A DNA stretch of 64,000 nt from DSWT01 sp035373625 (lineage in GTDB: Bacteria; Chloroflexota; Anaerolineae; B4-G1; SLSP01). The first letter of the stretch is position 1, and each line of letters opens with the position of its first letter. Positions 57,448 to 64,000 of this stretch are shown here, one piece after another. The translations under genes were made by a program, and so were the position numbers. The notes under the pieces are model-generated. The model was given only the letters and a program-made list of their open reading frames with translations, made no database searches and was not told where the DNA came from. The stretch covers positions 1 through 64,000 of the forward strand of contig DAOSNS010000021.1 of NCBI GenBank assembly GCA_035373625.1, read 5' to 3'.

Positions 57448-60400
57448 CTATTGATTTTGCCGGGCGCGGATGCGCTCGATGGTGCGATAGAAAGCGTTTT
57501 CCAGGTCGGGGGTCCAGGCAATGGCGTGCTTTTGAAGCCGCTTTAATGTTTCGGCATCCCCGATGTAGTAGAGCGCGTCCAGGGCCTTGTGTTGCAGATA
57601 GCGGGCCTCCGTCGGCGAAGGTGGCGTCGGCAAATTCAAGCTGCTGAAGTCCTCCAGAGCGATGTCGGTGAAACGCGGGGCGGCAGTGATGTCGTAGAGC
57701 CAGCCGATGGACTGGATGGCCGTGCCTTTCAGGGTAATGTCGGGGAATTCGTTGAGGCAGCGATAGAGAAAGGCACGCGCGCGGCCATCCTGCGGGCGGA
57801 TTTTGCCGATCAAGTAGGCCAGGTGAGGATACCACTGTTCCACGTTGACCTGTGGAATCTGCTGAAGCTGTTGCTGTTTCGCAGTCTCGGGGCTTAGGAA
57901 GGGCAAAATCGCCCTCTGGGTGACGAATTCTGGATCAAGCAGTGTGAGCGCGGTCGCTGCACTGCTGCGCGTCTCAGGGCTGAAATCCGGCGAGATGAAC
58001 GTGTGAATGAGCACGTTTGCCGCCAGGTCGGTCTTTAGATCGCCCAGGGCGAAAGCTGCCACGGCCTGGATGTCAAGATCATGGGCATCTCTGGCGATCA
58101 AATAGAGATACAAATCTCTGACCCGCCCTTCGGCCCAGCAGTTGAGCACTTCTGCCAGTTGCGGCGCGAGCTTCTCGATTTCAGCGTAGGGCGGCGTGAG
58201 CATTTGTCGCAGGGCCAGAACTGCCGCCAGACGCACATCGCTGTCTTCGTAGACCGGTTCACCTAACGCAGAACTTTGTATGGGCTTGTGGGCGATTTCC
58301 ACCAGGCGGGGAATGGCCGCCGGATGTTTGAGCCGTCCGAGTGCCTGAATAATGCGGACGCGCCGCATAGCGCGTGGCTCCCTGGCCCGGTCGAGCCGCC
58401 AGAGCAGCGCGCTGACAATGTAGAAGATCAAAACCTGCGCCGCTTCAGAACCTTGCGCCAGGTTGGCACGACATTCGCGGATACAATCGGCAGCCAGGAA
58501 GACTTGTTCACCCTCACTGAGCGCAACGCCGTAGAGAATTTCCTGAATGAGCTTGAGGGGATCGGCCATCAACCCGCTGAGCAACATAAGGGTTTCTTCC
58601 CACCAGTAGTAGCGCGTGTGCCGTCCCAACGTCGCCGCGATGTCACCGAGCACCTCCTCGAAGTCGGGACGCGCCAAAAGCGCCTGAGCACAGCAATAAG
58701 CGCGGATGTTCGCGCGCGCAAAGCGCGTGGATTCTTCCCCCACCGGCGCAAGCAGCCCGTAGGTGGTCAATTCCTGATACAGACTTTCCAGGCTATACCC
58801 CCGGTTGCCGCGCACCTGCGCCATGATCTCAAAGGCTTCATCAATGGGCAAGGTAGACCTGAAAGTAGATTGCATCTGCCAGGCCAGCGCGTAGAGGGTC
58901 CTGGCGGCGCGCGTGCGCATGCCTTGATCGGCGGCCACCTCGGCAATGGCATCATCCACCAGGTCCCGGAGCACCTGCGCGTGGGATTGCGGCATTGTGC
59001 CTTCCTGAGCCTGTTTAAGCATCTTGAAGAGTAACCAGGGGATCCGGGCCAGGTCGAAGAGTTGGGTCTCTTCCAGGCTGGCGTAAAGTTCTCTGGCATA
59101 GGGCAGATCGAGGGCCTGGGTGAGATAACGTTGGATGTTGCGTTCCGACAGCGGCAGCATGATCAGCGTATCGCTGATGGCCAGCGGCGCGACATCGAAA
59201 TCATCGGTATTGAAGGCAATGATGTAGGCGTGGCGTGGGTGACGTCTTATGAAGTCCTGCAGCGCGGTGCAAAAGTGGCGCCGGCTGTGATAAGGCAACA
59301 CTTCACTGTTGTCGAACAGGATGCGCAATGTGGGGCCGGTGTAGGCTTCGAGCACGTCGCGGGGACGCTGTTCTGCACCGTCGTCCCAGAAAGGCTCCAG
59401 GGCTTGCAGGATCAAGGTTTCCAAATCTTTCTCGTCAAGACGTACCCCTTGCGGCAAACTTTGCAGGTCCACATACACGGGGATGACCAGCGCCGGGGTA
59501 TCGGCCTCGAGCGATTGCTGTGCCGTCACCTGTCCGATATGGCGCATTTCGGTGGATTTGCCCATACCGGCGTCACCGATCAGGGCGATGACGCTCGGTC
59601 CATACGGGCCTTGTTCCTGTTTGACCGGTGCGAGAATATCGAGCACGGTTTCGATCAATCCGCGGCCTGGAGTATTCTCCTGGATCAACGCATCGAAGTC
59701 AACAGCGTGCATATGCCCTGAAAAATGCCGGACTTCCAACGGCAGATAAGCACCGCCGGCCGATAGTGGATTGAAGACACCGGATTGTACCATAGCACGC
59801 AAGGTGCTGCGCACGGGATCGGCGGCGAAAAGCTGGCCGTTTTCCAGCCGCATAAAGAGCGCCGGAATCGCCCAGGCCGTCTGCCCACTTTCGTACAACA
59901 ACAAGCGCGCCTGGCTCATGGCGCGATCCACAATGCCATGTTCCAGGAGATTGCGGTAGAAATTTCGGGCCAACTCGCGGGCAGTTTCCATAAAAACGGC
60001 ATCCTGCATCGCCACGACTGCGGGGACGCCGGCTTCTACGAGTTTGTGGGCCAGGCTGGCGTGGGGATTTCCCTTTGCAGGATCGCGTTTGGCACTGTCG
60101 CAGGTATCCAGGAAGATCAAGTGCGGCGGTGGATCGAGGGCGGCGATGGGAGCCACAATGTTGGCGTCTTTTTGCCGGTCGGTGTTGCCGCTGTCGTTTT
60201 CCAGGAAAAGGGTCATGGTGCCGCGGGCACGGCTGAACGCGCCGTGACCAATGAAGTGAAGAATATGGTAGCCCGGCGCGGTGGATAACTCACGGATCAG
60301 CGTATCCAATGTCGTATTGCCGCTGTGAATGGCGTAACCGGCTGCTTCCAGGCGCGCCTGGGTGGTCGCACTGAGGCCGCTGACACCCGGCAATAGCGTC

Positions 60401-60984
60401 ACGTGCAATTGACCGGTGCTCTGCAAACTGCTCAGCGCCGAGGTCAGCGTCGCCACTTCCTGCTCGACATCAATGGTGGGAAGTCCCTGATCGGCAAGGT
60501 CGGCCGGGTTAGCTATGGCGATAAGCATGCGGATCGGCCGCGTGGCGATGGGGGTAGGTTCGGCAATTTCCAGGCCCGTATAGCGCGAAAACGGCGTTTG
60601 CGCGACGGCGGTCAGTGGCGCAGGGACATCTTGCTTTGGCTTATGCAGGCGTTCCCAGGCCAGAGCGTGCAACTCTGGTGCGCGGGGATCAAGCCACAAG
60701 CGCAGCCGCAATTGACCATTGGTGCGCGCCTCAGCGTAGCCGGTGGCCCGGTCGTAAGCGCGGCGGATCGGGCCGGAGAAAAGGGCTTCAAACAAAGCCA
60801 GTCCATAGGCGACGGTATCGTTCTCAAGGGATTCCAGATCGGCGCGCTTAAGGGTCATTTCACCATCGGCAAAATGGATGGTGTTGTTTATCCAGGCTTC
60901 AACGGGGTAACAGGCGCGTGTCTCATCCCATGCTTGGATACGGATCAGAAGATCGGTGTAACCACGTTGGGCGGGCTTGGGCAT
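57448..60984 (-). CDS. CHAT protease-NTPase-HEAT repeat protein
   Basis: A 1178-residue protein. A CHAT caspase-like domain (about 150-400) has the catalytic His247 in HFIGHGAF and Cys295 in LIFLDTCDSAK. An NTPase follows with Walker A GDAGMGKST at 470-478 and a candidate Walker B LRILFDNSEVLP near 565. The last 300 residues carry HEAT-like helical repeats (ALGRLKHPAAIPRLVEIA; AVAAFALGDLKTDLAANVLI). This plan matches STAND-type sensors with a death-protease effector, which are often antiphage or programmed-death proteins. GGAGGTCGT precedes the ATG. No partner gene is obvious. Confidence 0.87.
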   Translation of the reverse strand: MPKPAQRGYTDLLIRIQAWDETRACYPVEAWINNTIHFADGEMTLKRADLESLENDTVAYGLALFEALFSGPIRRAYDRATGYAEARTNGQLRLRLWLDPRAPELHALAWERLHKPKQDVPAPLTAVAQTPFSRYTGLEIAEPTPIATRPIRMLIAIANPADLADQGLPTIDVEQEVATLTSALSSLQSTGQLHVTLLPGVSGLSATTQARLEAAGYAIHSGNTTLDTLIRELSTAPGYHILHFIGHGAFSRARGTMTLFLENDSGNTDRQKDANIVAPIAALDPPPHLIFLDTCDSAKRDPAKGNPHASLAHKLVEAGVPAVVAMQDAVFMETARELARNFYRNLLEHGIVDRAMSQARLLLYESGQTAWAIPALFMRLENGQLFAADPVRSTLRAMVQSGVFNPLSAGGAYLPLEVRHFSGHMHAVDFDALIQENTPGRGLIETVLDILAPVKQEQGPYGPSVIALIGDAGMGKSTEMRHIGQVTAQQSLEADTPALVIPVYVDLQSLPQGVRLDEKDLETLILQALEPFWDDGAEQRPRDVLEAYTGPTLRILFDNSEVLPYHSRRHFCTALQDFIRRHPRHAYIIAFNTDDFDVAPLAISDTLIMLPLSERNIQRYLTQALDLPYARELYASLEETQLFDLARIPWLLFKMLKQAQEGTMPQSHAQVLRDLVDDAIAEVAADQGMRTRAARTLYALAWQMQSTFRSTLPIDEAFEIMAQVRGNRGYSLESLYQELTTYGLLAPVGEESTRFARANIRAYCCAQALLARPDFEEVLGDIAATLGRHTRYYWWEETLMLLSGLMADPLKLIQEILYGVALSEGEQVFLAADCIRECRANLAQGSEAAQVLIFYIVSALLWRLDRAREPRAMRRVRIIQALGRLKHPAAIPRLVEIAHKPIQSSALGEPVYEDSDVRLAAVLALRQMLTPPYAEIEKLAPQLAEVLNCWAEGRVRDLYLYLIARDAHDLDIQAVAAFALGDLKTDLAANVLIHTFISPDFSPETRSSAATALTLLDPEFVTQRAILPFLSPETAKQQQLQQIPQVNVEQWYPHLAYLIGKIRPQDGRARAFLYRCLNEFPDITLKGTAIQSIGWLYDITAAPRFTDIALEDFSSLNLPTPPSPTEARYLQHKALDALYYIGDAETLKRLQKHAIAWTPDLENAFYRTIERIRARQNQ

Positions 60985-61111
60985 ACGACCTCCATAAACA
61001 ATTGTGTACTTGGTGTCCTGCGTGGTTCACAAGCGACCACTGAATAGCCACCCCCATTATACGTCGTCTATGCAAAGAGAAAAATCGCAAATTGCAAGCC
61101 GTACTCACATC
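60985..61111. promoter_or_regulatory. Divergent intergenic region; possible -10 for the CHAT gene
   Basis: On the minus strand TATAAT lies at 61061-61056, 72 bp upstream of the CHAT start, but no good -35 box is seen. Confidence 0.35.
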
Positions 61112-61140
61112 TTGCTTTGCTTCACTTTCCCGTATATAAT
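61112..61140 (+). promoter_or_regulatory. Promoter of the HhH/coiled-coil gene
   Basis: TTGCTT (61112-61117), a 17-bp spacer and TATAAT (61135-61140), about 95 bp before the start codon. Confidence 0.75.
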
Positions 61141-61235
61141 AAGCATAGTTGCGTATCCTCATTTTGAGTTTTCTTTATTGGCCCTGTCTATCATAACTAA
61201 ATGACTACCAGACCGCTTTACGTAAGGAGGATTTT

Positions 61236-61862
61236 ATGAACTGGCTAAGCTTTTTCATCGGTATGCTGGTCGGTTGGTTGGCCGAATTGCTCATTGATTT
61301 TCTCTTTTGGCGACGGAGACGCGGTGGGCCGGCATGGGGAACAGATGTCCATACTGAATTAGCCGAGACCGAAGCCAAAGTCGGGCAACTTGAGGCGCAA
61401 TTGGCAGGCTGCCGCGATAGCGCCGAGCGTCTGAGTCTGTGTGAACGTGATTTACAAGCCTGCACCAACGCCCTGCAAAACGCCAAAGAGCAGTTAGCCG
61501 CCAGAGAAGCGGAGGTCCAGCAATTGCAGGCCGCATTAGCAAGTACCAAACAACAAATGTCTGAACGCGCGGCTGCTCTTACAGCTTTTTCCGACATAAG
61601 TCCAAACAATCTACAGCGAATCGAAGGTATCGGTCCTAAAATTGCCGAAATTCTCAACGCTCATGGCATTTACACTTTTGCGGATTTAGCACAAACCGAT
61701 GTTGCGCGTTTGCGTGAAATCCTGGAAGCTGCAGGCCCACGCTATCGCCTGGCCGATCCGGAAACCTGGCCTGAGCAGGCACAGCTTGCCGCAAATGGTG
61801 ACTGGGAACGCTTATTCGAACTTCAAAGCCGACTAAAGGGTGGTCGTCATAAGCCACTGTAA
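61236..61862 (+). CDS. Membrane-anchored coiled-coil protein with helix-hairpin-helix domain
   Basis: A 208-residue protein with an N-terminal hydrophobic helix (FFIGMLVGWLAELLIDFLFW), a coiled coil at about 45-115, and a C-terminal helix-hairpin-helix domain (LQRIEGIGPKIAEILNAHGI, TFADLAQTDVARLREIL). The last part resembles the DUF4332/flap endonuclease-like domain seen in many envelope proteins. AAGGAGGATTTT precedes the ATG. The next gene follows closely. Confidence 0.82.
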   Translation: MNWLSFFIGMLVGWLAELLIDFLFWRRRRGGPAWGTDVHTELAETEAKVGQLEAQLAGCRDSAERLSLCERDLQACTNALQNAKEQLAAREAEVQQLQAALASTKQQMSERAAALTAFSDISPNNLQRIEGIGPKIAEILNAHGIYTFADLAQTDVARLREILEAAGPRYRLADPETWPEQAQLAANGDWERLFELQSRLKGGRHKPL

Positions 61863-61908
61863 GTGTTTTCGAGTCACTTTGAGGCATGAAGACAGGGGAG
61901 GGAAAAGA

Positions 61909-63396
61909 ATGGCTTATCAGCGAACATCCCAAAGTATTCGGGCATACAATATTTTTAAGGCTGTGGTGACATTGGGACTGGTCCTTATCATCCTTATCCT
62001 GTTGCTGCGCGGCTGTCGCGGTAACACTCCCACCCCTGTGACGTCCACGCCTACGACCACCGTGCCGACGCCAACACCCAAAGTTGAGCAACCTACCGTT
62101 GCCGCGCCGACGCCCAAAGTCGAGCAACCTGCCATCGTCGCGCCGACGCTGAATATATCCCAGATAAGTATGGATGGGACAACAACGCTCTCCGGGACGG
62201 GCACACCGGGGTCCAACGTGGAGATCTGGGTAGACGGTGAACGTGTGGGGCAGACAACCGTTGGCGCCGACGGCCAATGGTCGCTGAGTGTGCCGCTGAG
62301 ACCCGGCGAACACAAGCTCACCGCGCGCGCCGTGGACGCTTCCGGCAAGATGCTGGCGGAATCGGAGGCATTGACGGTCAACGTGCCCGAGCCGGTAAAA
62401 GTCATGCTGACGTCACCGCAAGTAAACTCGGATGGCACGGTGGCCCTCTCCGGGACGGGCACACCGGGGTCCAACGTGGAGATCTGGGTAGACGGCGAAC
62501 GTGTGGGGCAGACAACCGTTGGCGCCGACGGCCAATGGTCGCTGAGTGTGCCGCTGAGACCCGGCGAACACAAGCTCACCGCGCGCGCCGTGGACGCTTC
62601 CGGCAAGATGCTGGCGGAATCGGAGGCATTGACGGTCAACGTGCCCGAGCCGGTAAAAGTCATGCTGACGTCACCGCAAGTAAACTCGGATGGCACGGTG
62701 GCCCTCTCCGGGACGGGCACACCGGGGTCCAACGTGGAGATCTGGGTAGACGGCGAACGTGTGGGGCAGACAACCGTTGGCGCCGACGGCCAATGGTCGC
62801 TGAGTGTGCCGCTGAGACCCGGCGAACACAAGCTCACCGCGCGCGCCGTGGACGCTTCCGGCAAGATGCTGGCGGAGTCAGAATCATTCGAGTTTACCGT
62901 ACCGGCGTCGGTTAAGGCGCCGACGTTGACCGCCCCCTTGCCCAATGCCTCTATCACCGGCGATACGGTGACGCTCGAAGGAACCGGGGAGCCGGGCGCG
63001 GAGATTGAAATCCTTGATAACGGCAACGTCGTGGGTAAAACGACCGTGCAGGCCGACGGAACCTGGAGATTCGATTACAAATGTGAGCCAGGCGCGCACT
63101 CACTTATGGCGCGGAACGCCGGGGATGAGGCGAGCACCAGTGACACCGTCAAAATTGAGGTGGCTGCGGCGTCAAAACCGGCACCGGAACCGGCAACCGG
63201 TAGGTGCAGTGTGGACAACATCCCCATGGGCATTGATCAGGGGACAACCTACATCGTGGCGCGTTGTGAGTATATGAGCCTGATCGCCAAACGTGTTGGC
63301 GTGAAACTCGCGGACCTGATCGCCGCCAATCCACAGGTGAAGAATCCTGACCTCATCTATCCCAATCAGGTTCTCAACCTGCCACCACGCCGATAA
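61909..63396 (+). CDS. Surface protein with tandem Ig-like repeats and LysM domain
   Basis: A 495-residue protein from ATG 61909 (GGGAGGGAAAAGA upstream). A hydrophobic helix near residues 18-36 is followed by a Thr/Pro stalk. Three nearly identical Ig-like repeats of 86 residues follow (SGTGTPGSNVEIWVDGERVG, then GQWSLSVPLRPGEHKLTARA), plus a fourth, divergent one (LEGTGEPGAEIEILDNGNVV). The C-terminal LysM domain (TYIVARCEYMSLIAKRVGVK, LIYPNQVLNLP) binds peptidoglycan. It probably spans membrane to cell wall. The preceding gene ends 47 bp upstream. Confidence 0.87.
   Translation: MAYQRTSQSIRAYNIFKAVVTLGLVLIILILLLRGCRGNTPTPVTSTPTTTVPTPTPKVEQPTVAAPTPKVEQPAIVAPTLNISQISMDGTTTLSGTGTPGSNVEIWVDGERVGQTTVGADGQWSLSVPLRPGEHKLTARAVDASGKMLAESEALTVNVPEPVKVMLTSPQVNSDGTVALSGTGTPGSNVEIWVDGERVGQTTVGADGQWSLSVPLRPGEHKLTARAVDASGKMLAESEALTVNVPEPVKVMLTSPQVNSDGTVALSGTGTPGSNVEIWVDGERVGQTTVGADGQWSLSVPLRPGEHKLTARAVDASGKMLAESESFEFTVPASVKAPTLTAPLPNASITGDTVTLEGTGEPGAEIEILDNGNVVGKTTVQADGTWRFDYKCEPGAHSLMARNAGDEASTSDTVKIEVAAASKPAPEPATGRCSVDNIPMGIDQGTTYIVARCEYMSLIAKRVGVKLADLIAANPQVKNPDLIYPNQVLNLPPRR
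62188..62880. repeat. Three near-identical 258-bp coding repeats
   Basis: Copies begin at 62188, 62446 and 62704, exactly 258 bp apart; the third ends near 62880. Very few differences are seen (for instance GGTGAA against GGCGAA near 62236). Such identity points to recent duplication or gene conversion and makes copy number unstable. Confidence 0.93.
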
Positions 63397-63460
63397 TTCT
63401 CTAAGCCATTCAACGCACTTCGCAGCGGCAAAGCCGATGGAGCCTACGTCCACAACCCGG

Positions 63461-63580
63461 CCGACCGTCTGGACTTGCCCTGAAAGTGCAGGCCCGCAAC
63501 CTCTCGAAAGGCAACCAACAGAAAGTCGGTGTTTATGCACCGGCCCGAATTGCTTTTGCTGAACGAGCCGACCAGTGGCA
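63461..63580 (+). pseudogene. Relic of an ABC-2 type ATPase
   Basis: Three frames in turn encode ADRLDL, then ALKVQARNLSKGNQQKVG, then MHRPELLLLNEPTSG. These are the signature and Walker B parts of an ABC-2 exporter ATPase, out of register with each other and missing about ten bases between the last two. No start, Walker A or continuation is seen. A dead remnant. Confidence 0.8.
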
Positions 63581-63592
63581 AAGTAAAGACAG

Positions 63593-63634
63593 AAAAAGTC
63601 CGCGAATCCTTCAGGGGATGCTTCGCGGACTTTT
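63593..63634. terminator. Terminator between the relic and the oligopeptide ABC gene
   Basis: AAAAGTCCGCGAA and TTCGCGGACTTTT form a perfect 13-bp stem with a 15-nt loop. T-runs on either strand make it bidirectional; it ends the minus-strand gene starting right of the window. Confidence 0.9.
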
Positions 63635-63654
63635 CATGAGGGTACGATTTCGTT

Positions 63655-64000
<346 letters not shown>

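Overview
The window most likely comes from a member of the Chloroflexota (Anaerolineae/Caldilineae type). The inference rests on three things: a LysW amino-group-carrier pathway, a division and cell wall (dcw) cluster interrupted by a cvpA-family gene and lacking murE, and many lipoproteins with Thr/Pro-rich stalks and NBR1-Ig, CARDB, FxLYD or LysM domains. No rRNA or other marker is present, so the placement is an inference. The DNA is GC-rich and gene-dense, with one 100-N scaffold gap at 51960-52059.

Layout. 1-9.7 kb (minus strand): a lysWXYZJ operon followed by an NlpC/P60-like protein, a PD-(D/E)XK protein, a LysE-type exporter, a HAD phosphatase, a GNAT acetyltransferase and carA (cut by the window edge). 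9.9-10.1 kb: two Met-type tRNAs behind a clear promoter. 10-14 kb: aldose epimerase, two small proteins and a large NBR1-Ig lipoprotein. 14-17 kb (plus): a 28-bp x 12 hairpin array, class II aldolase, a corrinoid protein and two small proteins. 17-27.7 kb: comEC, a degenerate receiver-GGDEF protein, a KAP NTPase-FGE fusion, ornithine aminotransferase, a cNMP-binding protein and an ABC-2 exporter pair. 27.9-45.4 kb (minus): the dcw cluster mraZ-rsmH-ftsL-ftsI-murF-mraY-murD-ftsW-murG-cvpA-murC-orf52-murB-ddl-ftsQ-ftsA-ftsZ, with a consensus promoter plus three MraZ boxes in front and a strong terminator behind. 45.6-49.6 kb (plus): nurA, a HAS-barrel-like protein, an FxLYD lipoprotein and L-lactate dehydrogenase. 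49.6-61 kb (minus): an S9 peptidase, a RAYT transposase with its REP hairpins, a sugar kinase-nucleotidyltransferase fusion with a second nucleotidyltransferase, and a CHAT-NTPase-HEAT protein. 61-64 kb: two surface or envelope proteins, an ABC ATPase relic and the end of an oligopeptide-type ABC ATPase.

The most distinctive property is repeat biology. (1) Short degenerate tandem arrays (mostly 7-bp units, some 8-10 bp) fill most intercistronic gaps. They often supply the stop codon of the upstream gene, are often paired as inverted arms able to fold, and also occur in frame inside coding regions (carA twice, murD, an ABC ATPase and two sugar nucleotidyltransferases). (2) Two hairpin types, GCGGATC-GCCA-GATCCGC and GGGGAAC-NNNC-GTTCCCC (loops TGGC, CGGC or TAAC), flank a RAYT gene and recur as a tandem array 37 kb away. 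(3) Two 123-bp MITEs carry identical 13-bp terminal inverted repeats and 5-bp target duplications.

Functionally, lysine (or ornithine) is made by the carrier-protein route, which has no diaminopimelate intermediate. With murE missing from the dcw cluster, this suggests L-Orn or L-Lys in the peptidoglycan.
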